Assembly: GCA_944322345.1 (NCBI GenBank)
Contig: CALUOO010000014.1
Span: 17,536 to 81,535, forward strand
From: an uncultured Bacteroides sp.
GTDB taxonomy: Bacteria > Bacteroidota > Bacteroidia > Bacteroidales > Bacteroidaceae
Length of the DNA stretch: 64,000 nucleotides
Reading direction: 5' to 3'
In this document: piece after piece, positions 34,796 through 44,031 of the stretch
Layout of the letters: each line of letters opens with the position of its first letter
Numbering within the stretch: position 1 is the stretch's first letter
Position numbers and translations under genes: made by a program
The notes under the pieces: generated by a model
What the model saw: only the letters and a program-made list of their open reading frames with translations
What the model was told of the DNA's origin: nothing
The model's database searches: none

Positions 34796-35976
34796 TTTGT
34801 CTCGGTGAAAACTCGTTTAACAGCTTCCAGATAGCCGTATCCGAAAACGTTACATGGTTGCAAATAGCTGGTTTCTGTCCACTCGTTCCAACTGTTGATG
34901 GTGATTAACGGTGCCTGATCGGGGTGCTTGTCCACATAGTTACGGGCTTTGAGCAGTGCTTTCTCAAATTCTTCGGGAGTATTGTTTCTGACCACCGCAC
35001 TCTGTCCTGTACGCGGACTGTTGTCCCATCCCACACTAACATGCGGATAGTAAGTGCAGTCGAATGTAGAATCAATGCGATACCACTCTTTTTCAGCTCT
35101 GTCGACTATATTGGTATATTCATCGTTTACATTAGTGAAGTGAGCAAACTGATAGTGGGTAGCGCTGGTAAATCCCAATGTCTTGACAAACTCATTTTCT
35201 GGGCTTTCGGCCTTTCCTGCATCAAATCCACTGTAGTTCAAGTTGATTCCCCACATGGTAATCTGGAGTTCCAGTCCGGGAAATCCCGCTTTCTTGACCT
35301 CTTTCTTGAACCAGTTGAGAGCGTCAACTGTCTCTTCGATGCCTCCCAGCCCTGTAATTAGCTGCGGAATGTCATAAATCATGAAAACAGGCTTACCGTC
35401 TATTTTATAATATTGTGGATGCTTGAAGTATTTCTCTATGTTCCGTTTACATATTTTCTCAAACTCCTGGCGGTCTACTTTACCTGTCCAAATTACATTG
35501 TTCTCATTCACGCGTGCCAGCCGGGTGTCCCAAAGATTCAGTACATCGTGGTTGGCCCACATTAGATAGAATTTCATCTTATCTACATTAGCGGCTTTCA
35601 GGAATCCGTTGTCCAGCGTTGTCTCCATAAATGGCCGTCCGTCGAACCAGTACCAGTCGAAGATGAATACATTGACTCCGTGTCGTGTAGCTTGGTCTAT
35701 CTCCATTTCCATAACCGACGGATCGGCCTCGTTGATATATCCCCACAACGGCTTACGGTTCCAATAATGACCGGGATAACGTTGCTGCATGGTCATGACC
35801 GTTTCCCATTCTCCGATTCCCATCGGCCAAAAAGGACGCAATCGCGGATCGTCCGAAGCATAGGCAGGATAGAGGAAAGCAGCTACATCATACTTAAATG
35901 GTTTTTCCTGCCCGTGTATACTAAAAAACGGGCAATTTAAAAAGAGCATAAATGCTAAGATTAAATGTCGATACAT
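34792..35976 (-). CDS. GH99-like / WbsX-domain secreted protein
   Basis: The 394-residue protein has a signal peptide (about residues 1-22) and a TIM-barrel-like domain of the WbsX/GH99-related group. Typical blocks are FLYPAYASDDPRLRPFWPMG, FDWYWFDGRPF, KPVFMIYDIPQL and the C-terminal NSWNEWTETSYLQP. Such proteins are annotated as glycosidase-like in Bacteroides PULs; GH99 members are endo-acting retaining mannanases, but the specificity here is unknown. It is first in a two-gene operon with the GH106-like gene, diverging from susC, and has the shared operator. Confidence 0.78.
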   Translation of the reverse strand: MYRHLILAFMLFLNCPFFSIHGQEKPFKYDVAAFLYPAYASDDPRLRPFWPMGIGEWETVMTMQQRYPGHYWNRKPLWGYINEADPSVMEMEIDQATRHGVNVFIFDWYWFDGRPFMETTLDNGFLKAANVDKMKFYLMWANHDVLNLWDTRLARVNENNVIWTGKVDRQEFEKICKRNIEKYFKHPQYYKIDGKPVFMIYDIPQLITGLGGIEETVDALNWFKKEVKKAGFPGLELQITMWGINLNYSGFDAGKAESPENEFVKTLGFTSATHYQFAHFTNVNDEYTNIVDRAEKEWYRIDSTFDCTYYPHVSVGWDNSPRTGQSAVVRNNTPEEFEKALLKARNYVDKHPDQAPLITINSWNEWTETSYLQPCNVFGYGYLEAVKRVFTETK

Positions 35977-36008
35977 AAGGAATAAGTTTATAAGTTATAA
36001 GATTAATG

Positions 36009-36074
36009 CAAAGAACGGTCATTCTGCGGAAATAAGGCGTTTGTTTTTTGGCACAAATAGTTTGTTTTTTGATT
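36009..36074 (-). promoter_or_regulatory. AraC-type operator and promoter of the WbsX/GH106 operon
   Basis: On the minus strand, AATCAAAAAACAAAC (from 36074) and TGCCAAAAAACAAAC (from 36053) are 21 bp apart. The nearer starts 37 bp before GTTCTTTG (36016-36009), a weak -7 box. The ATG at 35976 follows after about 30 bases. The direct repeat is the best conserved of the five in the window. Confidence 0.65.
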
Positions 36075-36279
36075 GTTTTGGTGAAAAAGTGGCATTAACT
36101 TCATTTATCTGTATTCTGCGAACATAGGAAATAGCATGTTGAATAAAAAAAGATACTACTACGTGATCGTGCTGATAGTATTGAATGGATGCTAAGATGG
36201 ATGACCTTTGATATGTAAATGCTCGTATTAACATTAGTATTATATCTAATAAAAACTAAAAATAGATTGCGGATTGAAA

Positions 36280-36344
36280 TGTCATTTTGTCTATGTTTTG
36301 AATCAAATAATCAATGAAGCACTATATTCCAATTTCTATTTTTG
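36280..36344 (+). promoter_or_regulatory. AraC-type operator and promoter of susC
   Basis: AATCAAATAATCAATG at 36301 lies 36 bp before TATTTTTG (36337-36344), an exact TAnnTTTG. The second half-site, 21 bp further upstream at 36280, is degenerate (TGTCATT). The rest of the divergent gap 35977-36409 is AT-rich, with no gene recognised. Confidence 0.62.
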
Positions 36345-36409
36345 TAACAGGTTAATTGTATACAATGAATAAATCCTTAATCTAATTTAATCTAATAATC
36401 TAAAGTGAT

Positions 36410-39400
36410 ATGGACATTTTTATCTTTAAATGGTTCAATAGAAGAGGTTGGATATTTGTATTATCCATTTTTCTTACATTGAATGTCTTTGCGCTGCACG
36501 AAAATGAAGATGTGCATCAGAACAAGGTTCAACTTACAGGACAGGTTCTTGACCAGGCAGGACCACTTCCTGGAGTGAATGTATCTGTAAAGGATAGTGA
36601 GATTGGAGTAATTACAGATGTGGATGGAAACTTTGTGATTGCGGTTACGGATCCGGATCATTGCACGTTGGTTTTCCAATACATGGGTTATGAGAGACAA
36701 GAAGTACTAGTGGGCGATCGTAGGGTGTTTCGGATTACATTGAAAGAATCTACCCAGGCTATTGAAGAAGTTACGATTGTTGCATTCGGTAAACAGAAAA
36801 AGGAGAGTGTTGTAGGTTCTATAACGACTATTAGTCCGAAGGAACTGAAGCGTCCTACCAGTAACTTGACACAGACATTGGCAGGTAATATTGCCGGTAT
36901 TATCGGTTATCAGACCAGTGGTGAACCGGGTAAGGATAATGCAAATTTCTTTGTACGAGGTGTTACTTCGTTCGCTCGGGATGCGAGTAACCCATTAATA
37001 CTTATTGATGGTATAGAGTTGACTGCTACGGACCTTGCCCGTCTGCAGCCTGATGATATACAGAGCTTTTCTGTAATGAAGGATGCAACGGCAACTGCGT
37101 TGTATGGAGCACGTGGAGCAAATGGAGTAATTTTAGTAACAACCAAAGAAGGAAAGGTGGGACCTGCTAAAATTGATGTTCGTGTAGAAAATTCGTTCTC
37201 AATGCCGACCAAAGATATAGAAATTGCCGACCCGATAACTTACATGAAAATGTATAACGAAGCTATACAGACCCGTTATCGGGGAGGATCATCGAGTGCA
37301 TTGGAAACTATCTATTCACAGGAAAAAATTGATAATACTATAGCTGGTGTTGACCCGATTTATTACCCTTGTATAGATTGGCAGAACGCATTGTTGAGAG
37401 ATGTTACAACGACGCAACGTGCAAATTTAAGTGTCAGTGGTGGAGGAGGTGTAGCACGTTATTATGTTTCGGCCTCTGTTAATCATGACAATGGTATGTT
37501 TAAGGTCGATAGGCGGAACAATTTTAACAACAATATCAACAATAATTCATACACACTCCGTTCGAATGTGAATATTGACTTGACAAAAACAACCGAATTT
37601 ATAGTCAGATTGAGCGGAGTGTTTGACGATTACAGTGGTCCGGTCAATGGTGGGGCGGACTTGTATAATCAAATATTACATGCCAATCCGGTATTGTTTC
37701 AACCTTATTATGAGCCGGATGAGGAACATCGCTTTGTCAAGCATACCATGTTTGGGAATGCAGACCAGGGACAGTATAATAATCCGTATGCTCGGATGGT
37801 AAGTGGCTATAAGGACCTTTCTCGTTCACAGATGCAGGCTACAGTAGAACTTCATCAAGATTTCGGATTTCTGACTCCAGGGCTGTCGGGACGTGCCATG
37901 TTCAATGTTTCTCGTGAATCACAGTTCTCTGTCTCTCGTGCATTTACACCATTTTACTATAAAACAACCTTACGTAATTCACAAACCGGAGCGTATGGAT
38001 ATGAACTGATTAATGAGAATGGTACGGAGTATTTAGGATATAGTGAGGGTGATAAAGTAACCCAGTCCACCTATTATTTTGAAGGTGCACTCAACTATAA
38101 CCGTACGTTTGCAGAGAAGCATGGGGTCAGCGGAATGCTTGTTTTTACCGCACGGAACATGTTGCAGGCAAATACTGGAAGCCTCCAGCTCTCTCTCCCT
38201 CATCGGAATGTAAGTCTTTCCGGTCGTGCTACTTATTCGTGGAGTAACCGCTATTTCGGTGAGTTTAACTTTGGTTACAATGCTTCCGAACGTTTTCATA
38301 AGAGTCATCGGTGGGGATTCTTCCCGTCGGTTGGCGGTGCGTGGATGGTATCAAATGAAAAGTTTTGGGAATCGTTGAAGCCTGTATTCTCGAAGCTGAA
38401 ACTGCGTTATTCGTGGGGAAAGGTAGGTAATGACCAGATAGGTTCGGCAAGTGACCGTTTCTTTTATCTTTCTGAAGTAAACATGAATGAAGGGGAAAGA
38501 AGTGCTACATTTGGTGAAAATATGAATGTTGCTTATGGTGGTATTTATATCAATCGTTTTGCAAATCCGGAGATTGGTTGGGAAGTCTCTACCAAGAATA
38601 ATTATGCAATTGAACTGGGGTTCTTTGAAGATAAGTTGAATATTATTGCAGAGTATTTTACAGAATATCGCGACCATATCTTGATGGATAGAGCTTCTGT
38701 TCCGTCAACCATGGGTTTGCCTGCTAAATCAAATCATGCAAATATACCTAAGGCCAATTTAGGTGCTGCTTCCGGTCGTGGTGTAGACATTAGTTTGGAG
38801 TATCAGCAGTCGTTTAATAAGGATTTTTGGGCATCGGCACGTGCCAACTATACATTTGCCCGTTCCAAGTATGAAGTTTACGAAGAACCGGCTTATAAGT
38901 ATGAATGGTTGTACAGAACAGGAAGATATGTGAATCAGCGGTATGGCTATATTGCGGAACGGTTGTTTGCCGATGATGAAGAGGTGGCTAATTCACCTCG
39001 TCAGGAATTAGGAAATGAACCTGTACGTGGTGGTGATATCAAATATACCGATATTAATCGGGATGGTGTAATCAATTCAGATGATATTGTTCCTTTTGAA
39101 AGTACTTCCATTCCGGAAGTGGTATATGGGTTCGGTTTTTCAATCGGTTATAAGAATTTTGACCTTTCAGCTTTCTTCCAAGGACAGACGAATGTAGCAT
39201 TCAATATCGATGCTACTAACACTACTCCATTTAATGGAGAAACTCAATTGCTTCAGGCGTATGCAGACAGTCATTGGTCGGAAGACAATCAGAATATGTA
39301 CGCATTGTATCCTCGTTTGAGTGCATTTGCTCATCCAAATAATGTAGTAGGCTCTACATGGTGGGAGCGGGACGGTACTTTTCTACGTTTGAAAACGTTG

Positions 39401-39598
39401 GAATTTGGATATACCTTGCCTGAAAAACTTGGTTTGCGGAATAAACTGCGGATTGCCAACTGCCGCTTCTATGTGAATGGCATGAATCTGTTGTTATTCA
39501 GTAAATTCAAACTTTGGGATGTAGAGATGGGCGGTAGTGGTATTGGTTATCCTTTGCAGCGGGTATTCAATGTCGGATTAAACATTACTTTTAATTAA
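36410..39598 (+). CDS. SusC/RagA-family TonB-dependent outer-membrane transporter
   Basis: The 1062-residue protein has a signal peptide (to about residue 33), a carboxypeptidase-regulatory-like domain (about 40-115: VQLTGQVLDQAGPLPGVNVS, VFQYMGYERQEV), a TonB box (IEEVTIVAFG), a plug domain (TSNLTQTLAGNIAGI, ILIDGIE, FSVMKDATATALYGARGANG) and a beta-barrel ending in NVGLNITFN. It imports oligosaccharides across the outer membrane with its SusD partner. It is the first gene of a seven-gene operon. No N-terminal STN domain is present, so anti-sigma signalling through it is unlikely, in line with the absence of ECF genes nearby. Confidence 0.97.
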   Translation: MDIFIFKWFNRRGWIFVLSIFLTLNVFALHENEDVHQNKVQLTGQVLDQAGPLPGVNVSVKDSEIGVITDVDGNFVIAVTDPDHCTLVFQYMGYERQEVLVGDRRVFRITLKESTQAIEEVTIVAFGKQKKESVVGSITTISPKELKRPTSNLTQTLAGNIAGIIGYQTSGEPGKDNANFFVRGVTSFARDASNPLILIDGIELTATDLARLQPDDIQSFSVMKDATATALYGARGANGVILVTTKEGKVGPAKIDVRVENSFSMPTKDIEIADPITYMKMYNEAIQTRYRGGSSSALETIYSQEKIDNTIAGVDPIYYPCIDWQNALLRDVTTTQRANLSVSGGGGVARYYVSASVNHDNGMFKVDRRNNFNNNINNNSYTLRSNVNIDLTKTTEFIVRLSGVFDDYSGPVNGGADLYNQILHANPVLFQPYYEPDEEHRFVKHTMFGNADQGQYNNPYARMVSGYKDLSRSQMQATVELHQDFGFLTPGLSGRAMFNVSRESQFSVSRAFTPFYYKTTLRNSQTGAYGYELINENGTEYLGYSEGDKVTQSTYYFEGALNYNRTFAEKHGVSGMLVFTARNMLQANTGSLQLSLPHRNVSLSGRATYSWSNRYFGEFNFGYNASERFHKSHRWGFFPSVGGAWMVSNEKFWESLKPVFSKLKLRYSWGKVGNDQIGSASDRFFYLSEVNMNEGERSATFGENMNVAYGGIYINRFANPEIGWEVSTKNNYAIELGFFEDKLNIIAEYFTEYRDHILMDRASVPSTMGLPAKSNHANIPKANLGAASGRGVDISLEYQQSFNKDFWASARANYTFARSKYEVYEEPAYKYEWLYRTGRYVNQRYGYIAERLFADDEEVANSPRQELGNEPVRGGDIKYTDINRDGVINSDDIVPFESTSIPEVVYGFGFSIGYKNFDLSAFFQGQTNVAFNIDATNTTPFNGETQLLQAYADSHWSEDNQNMYALYPRLSAFAHPNNVVGSTWWERDGTFLRLKTLEFGYTLPEKLGLRNKLRIANCRFYVNGMNLLLFSKFKLWDVEMGGSGIGYPLQRVFNVGLNITFN

Positions 39599-39613
39599 TT
39601 CTGAAGAACGATT

Positions 39614-41533
39614 ATGAAAAAGAAAATACAATTTACGATAATGATGCTACTCACCTTTTTAGGAAGTGGTTGTAGCGATTTTTTGGATGTTGTGCCGGAT
39701 GGGGTAGCGGTGTTGGAAAACGCCTTTGCACGACGTACAGAGGCTAAGAAGTACTTGTATACCTGTTATTCGTATATGCCGGAAGATGGAAACCCATCCA
39801 TTGATGCTTCTTTATGGGGGGATGAAAAATGGAGTATGGAGAATGCGATGCATTATGATTTTGTGGGACACGGCTTTGATATAGCCAAGGGGTTGCAGAA
39901 TGCAAATGCTCCTATACTGGATCAATGGGATCATTATTACCGTGCATTGAGAGATTGCAATATTTTTTTAGAGGATGTAGGCGGTGTACCCGATTTGCCA
40001 GATTGGGAGAAAAAGCAATGGATTGCCGAAGTCAAATTTCTGAAGGCATACTATCATTTTTTATTGCTTCGCATGTATGGTCCCATTCCTATCATCCGGA
40101 AAAATCTGCCGATTGATGCACCAGTGGAACAGGTACGGGTATTTAGGGAACCGGTAGATGATTGCTTCGCTTACATTGTGCAGCTATTGGATGAGGCGAA
40201 AGGGGACTTGCCTTTGTCTATTATCAATCCGGTAGAGGAGTTGGGACGTATTACCCGCCCGATTGCGTATGCTTTGAAAGCAAAAGTGTTGGTGATGGCA
40301 GCCAGTCCTTTGTTTAATGGAAACACCGATCAGGTTACTTTGGTCAATACTAAGAGTAAAGACAAGACACCGTTATTTAATCAGACGTGGTCTTTGGATA
40401 AATGGAAACTGGCAGCGCAGGCCTGTAAGGAAGCGGTGGATTTGTGCGAAACAGAGCTTGGAATGAAATTATATGAGTATCCGGGAAATGCCCAATATGA
40501 TTTGTCTGATACGATTATCACTCAAATGTCTTTGCGGAATGCTTTTTGTGAGAAATGGAACAGTGAAATAATTTGGGCAAATACGCAAAGTAATCAGTCC
40601 GATGTACAATTTCTGACTACTCCCAAATTGGATCCCCAATATCAAAATGGATCTCGAATCAGTCAATCTTTTTGTGCCCCTTTAAAGATAGGAGATCAAT
40701 TTTATACAGCTCATGGTGTACCATTGGAGGAGGACAAGACATTCGATTATGAAACCCGCTTTGAGATTTCTACGGCTGGTGCAGCAGATCAGTTGTATAT
40801 TCATCGGGGCTCAAAGACTGCGAATTTACATTTTAATCGTGAACCTCGTTTTTATGCTTGGATAGGATTTGACACTGGCGTTTGGTATGGACAGGGTAAA
40901 TATGATGACAGTAACCCGAATGAATTATTTTATGTGCAAGGGCGTAAAGGACAATTACATGGTTCTATTGGACCTGATTTTGGTCCTGTAACAGGATATA
41001 TACCTAAAAAATATGTCCATTTTGAAAATGTACAGAATCCGGGAAATGACAACTATTCTGTAAATGTTTATCCTTGGCCATTGATGCGTTTGGCAGATTT
41101 GTATCTGTTGTATGCTGAAGCTCTGAATGAAGCCGATAATACAGAAGTGAATAGGGATGAAGCGATTAAATATATAGATAAAGTACGTTCAAGGGCTGGA
41201 TTAAAAGGTGTGGAAGAGTCGTGGACAAACTATTCTACCAATCCGGGTAAATTTCAAAGTCAAGTCGGATTACGGGAGATTATTCATCGGGAACGTTTGA
41301 TAGAACTCTCTTTTGAGGGACATCGTTTTTGGGATTTGCGCCGTTGGAAAGAGGCAATGGATGCTTATCGTACTCCGATAGAAAGTTGGGATTTGGAACA
41401 ACGAGAGCCTCAATATTATTATCGCAAGAAAGTGATAAGGAATCAGACTTTTGGGTTGAAGGATTATTTTTGGCCGATTAGTAACGCTAATTTGAGAGTT
41501 AATCCGAATTTGGAACAAAATTTAGGTTGGTAA
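39614..41533 (+). CDS. SusD/RagB-family glycan-binding lipoprotein
   Basis: The 639-residue protein has a lipoprotein signal with C20 (FLGSGC), the SusD N-terminal part (SDFLDVVPDG, YLYTCYSYMP) and the C-terminal RagB block (YPWPLMRLADLYLLYAEALNEA, RLIELSFEGHRFWDLRRWKEA). It caps the SusC transporter from outside and binds the incoming glycan. It starts 15 bases after susC. It is longer than many SusD proteins (about 550 residues). Confidence 0.97.
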   Translation: MKKKIQFTIMMLLTFLGSGCSDFLDVVPDGVAVLENAFARRTEAKKYLYTCYSYMPEDGNPSIDASLWGDEKWSMENAMHYDFVGHGFDIAKGLQNANAPILDQWDHYYRALRDCNIFLEDVGGVPDLPDWEKKQWIAEVKFLKAYYHFLLLRMYGPIPIIRKNLPIDAPVEQVRVFREPVDDCFAYIVQLLDEAKGDLPLSIINPVEELGRITRPIAYALKAKVLVMAASPLFNGNTDQVTLVNTKSKDKTPLFNQTWSLDKWKLAAQACKEAVDLCETELGMKLYEYPGNAQYDLSDTIITQMSLRNAFCEKWNSEIIWANTQSNQSDVQFLTTPKLDPQYQNGSRISQSFCAPLKIGDQFYTAHGVPLEEDKTFDYETRFEISTAGAADQLYIHRGSKTANLHFNREPRFYAWIGFDTGVWYGQGKYDDSNPNELFYVQGRKGQLHGSIGPDFGPVTGYIPKKYVHFENVQNPGNDNYSVNVYPWPLMRLADLYLLYAEALNEADNTEVNRDEAIKYIDKVRSRAGLKGVEESWTNYSTNPGKFQSQVGLREIIHRERLIELSFEGHRFWDLRRWKEAMDAYRTPIESWDLEQREPQYYYRKKVIRNQTFGLKDYFWPISNANLRVNPNLEQNLGW

Positions 41534-41549
41534 TTTAAAATAGGTGATT

Positions 41550-42773
41550 ATGAGAAAAATAGAATTAATAGTGTTAATGCTTTCCGTACTCATTTCATTG
41601 TATGGGTGTAAAGAGGAAGAACGCATTGATATTCTAGATGAAAGTGCTCCGGCTCCTTTGCCTTTGACAGAAGTTTCTGTGACTCCGAAACATGGAGGGG
41701 CAGTACTACATTATCAGATACCAAAAGATAAGAATCTGTTGTGTGTAAAGGCGGTTTATGAGATTAATCCAGGACAATTTAATGAGACAAAGGCTTCTAT
41801 TTATCTTGATTCTTTAGTGTTGAAAGGATTTGGCTCGAATAAGACGACTCAAGTGAAAGTGGTGACCGTTGGTAGAAATGGGAAAGAATCAGAACCGCTG
41901 ATGGTTGATGTGACTCCGTTAACGCCGGTCGTGGATTATGTGGCATCTTCTTTTCAAGTGAAAAGAGCGATTGGAGGAGTAAAGATTAGTTATGATAATA
42001 ATGATTCTAAAGAAAACCTGACGTATGTATTGCTGACTAAAAAATCAGAAACCGATGAATGGAGTGAAGTAAGAAAGTTTTATTCAAGCTTGAAAGAAGG
42101 CACTCATACACAACGTGGTATGGAGGCTGTAGAGACAAATGTAGGTGTTTACGTGACAGACCGTTGGGGAAACTCATCTGATACAGTATGTTCTATAGTA
42201 ACTCCTGTTTTTGAGGAAGAAATACCCAAACCATTTGCCCATAAAGAAGTGGCAGGAGATAACTGGACTCCTGGAGCTCCAAATTTTGGAATAGAAAATT
42301 TATGGGATGGTAGATGGGATATAGATGCACAGTTTATATATGCCACAGCAAAGAATACTCCTATTCCTCAGTCTTTTACTATTGATTTGAAGCATAAAGT
42401 GGAAATAACTCGTATTGTGGAACATCAACGTCCTAAATATACATATCTGGATACTAGTGTGAAAGAATTTGAATTGTGGGGTACTTGTGTTGATATGCCT
42501 AATGGTGATACGAATCATCCGGATTGGATTCCTTTAGGGCGTTTTTCTTTTTATCAGCCATCTGGACAGACTGGTAATCCGACAGAGGAGGATTTTCAAT
42601 ATGGTAATGTGGATGGAGAGAATTTTGAGTTTTTAGATGAAAATGGTGATCCTAAACCGACGCCACCTGTACGTTATTTGCGTTGGCGTACGTATGAAAC
42701 ATGGAACGGGGCTACTGAAATGGGAGAAGTCTTGATTGCAGAATTGGAAGTATATGGTAAAATTGTGGATTAA
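41550..42773 (+). CDS. DUF4959/DUF5000-type surface lipoprotein
   Basis: From the ATG at 41550 the product has 407 residues with a lipobox cysteine at C20 (SLYGC). A GTG two codons upstream is not preferred. The layout is typical of the lipoproteins following susD in Bacteroides: beta-sandwich repeats in the first part (DUF4959/DUF5126-like) and a discoidin-like domain at about residues 245-400 (ENLWDGRWD, PQSFTIDLKHKVEITRI, VRYLRWRTYE, LEVYG). It probably binds glycan at the cell surface. It lies 16 bases after susD. Confidence 0.85.
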   Translation: MRKIELIVLMLSVLISLYGCKEEERIDILDESAPAPLPLTEVSVTPKHGGAVLHYQIPKDKNLLCVKAVYEINPGQFNETKASIYLDSLVLKGFGSNKTTQVKVVTVGRNGKESEPLMVDVTPLTPVVDYVASSFQVKRAIGGVKISYDNNDSKENLTYVLLTKKSETDEWSEVRKFYSSLKEGTHTQRGMEAVETNVGVYVTDRWGNSSDTVCSIVTPVFEEEIPKPFAHKEVAGDNWTPGAPNFGIENLWDGRWDIDAQFIYATAKNTPIPQSFTIDLKHKVEITRIVEHQRPKYTYLDTSVKEFELWGTCVDMPNGDTNHPDWIPLGRFSFYQPSGQTGNPTEEDFQYGNVDGENFEFLDENGDPKPTPPVRYLRWRTYETWNGATEMGEVLIAELEVYGKIVD

Positions 42774-42790
42774 TTAAATCTGGTAAGAGT

Positions 42791-43957
42791 ATGAAAAAAA
42801 TAGTATATATTGGATTCTTGTGTGCATTCTTCCTTACTTCCTGCATGCAGTTGGAAGATGCATATGATAAATATCTTGTTCCGGGCGGATATATTTATCC
42901 TCAAAAACCTACGAATGTCCGTGCCTATTCCGGAGATGCAAGGGTAGTACTTAAATGGGATAAAGGAAACGACCCTTCTATTGCAAAAGCAGTGGTCTCT
43001 TGGAACAATGGAGAAGGCTCTCAAGAGTTTCCTATTAATGGAAATACGGAAAATGTAGAGTTGGAAGTGAACAATTTGCAGGAAAAGGATTATTCATTTC
43101 AAATACAGACATTTGATGCAGAGGGTAATAACTCTGTTCCTGTGGAGGTAAATAGCCAAGCGTATGGGGATTTGTATAAATCTTCTATTTACGACCGGGC
43201 TATTACATTAGCTTATATAAATCAGGACAAACTTATTGTTGAATGGAATACGGGTGATATTAGCAATGGATTGCAATATACTGAATTACGATATAAAGAT
43301 GCGGGTGGTAAGGATTGTGTGTTGAAAATTGATGCCGAATCAAATGGTGAAACCATAATTAATGATTATTTATTGGGAACTCCTATTATCACTAAGAGTT
43401 TTTATGTCCCTGATACTACTTGTGTAGATGTTTTTGAGACAACGGAGACCCAAACAGAACCGCTGAATATTATCGACCGTAGCGCTTGGACGATTACTGC
43501 CAGTTCTTATGAACCTACTGGACAAACAGGATATGGAGGAGCTAATCCTGAACGGGTGTTAGATGGATTAATAGAGTGGGCTCCTAATGCCAATGCTGAT
43601 GTGCCGACTTATTGGCATAGTCAACATACAGGTAGTGGATCGAATTTTCCACATTGGTTAGCTGTAGATATGAAAAAACCGATAAATATCAAAAGGGTTG
43701 TTTTGCAGTGTAGAAATGATCCTAATTGTACATCTGGTTATTCATTTAGTAATTTTACTATTCAAGGAAGCAATGATGGAGAAAACTGGGTAGATTTGGA
43801 AACGTACGATGTATATTCGCGTACTGATAAGAACCCGCAATATTATCCGGTTGAAACCAAGGAGTATTATTCTCATTTTAAGATTGTGATGAATACTGGA
43901 TACGGACAATATGCTGATCTTTGTGAATTGGCTGTATTGGGAGTAGAACGTGAATAA
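42791..43957 (+). CDS. DUF4998 and discoidin-domain surface lipoprotein
   Basis: The 388-residue lipoprotein (C18, FFLTSC) has an N-terminal DUF4998-like part (KPTNVRAYSGDARVVLKWDK, then YSFQIQTFDAEGNNS) and a C-terminal F5/8 type C domain (about residues 225-385: GANPERVLDG, TYWHSQH, HWLAVDMKKPINIKRVVLQ, FTIQGSNDGENWVDLE). Such proteins act as surface glycan-binding partners of SusCD. It starts 17 bases after the previous gene and is followed by a hairpin. Confidence 0.88.
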   Translation: MKKIVYIGFLCAFFLTSCMQLEDAYDKYLVPGGYIYPQKPTNVRAYSGDARVVLKWDKGNDPSIAKAVVSWNNGEGSQEFPINGNTENVELEVNNLQEKDYSFQIQTFDAEGNNSVPVEVNSQAYGDLYKSSIYDRAITLAYINQDKLIVEWNTGDISNGLQYTELRYKDAGGKDCVLKIDAESNGETIINDYLLGTPIITKSFYVPDTTCVDVFETTETQTEPLNIIDRSAWTITASSYEPTGQTGYGGANPERVLDGLIEWAPNANADVPTYWHSQHTGSGSNFPHWLAVDMKKPINIKRVVLQCRNDPNCTSGYSFSNFTIQGSNDGENWVDLETYDVYSRTDKNPQYYPVETKEYYSHFKIVMNTGYGQYADLCELAVLGVERE

Positions 43958-43972
43958 AAGATGTAACTATAG

Positions 43973-44006
43973 TCGGCTATGCTTAGAAAGTGCTTTAAGC
44001 ATAGCC
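43973..44006 (+). other. Intra-operon hairpin
   Basis: CGGCTATGCTTA and TAAGCATAGCCG form a 12-bp perfect stem with a 10-base loop in the 74-base gap between two lipoprotein genes. There is no T-run, so it is more likely an mRNA processing or stability element that separates the susCD section from the enzyme section than a full terminator. Confidence 0.65.
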
Positions 44007-44031
44007 GCTGTATCGTAATAATTATTTAAAA

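Noticed and set aside
36019-36234. 71-residue minus-strand frame in the susC divergent gap
   Set aside because: It overlaps the operator of the WbsX operon, has no recognisable domain and no ribosome-binding or signal features.
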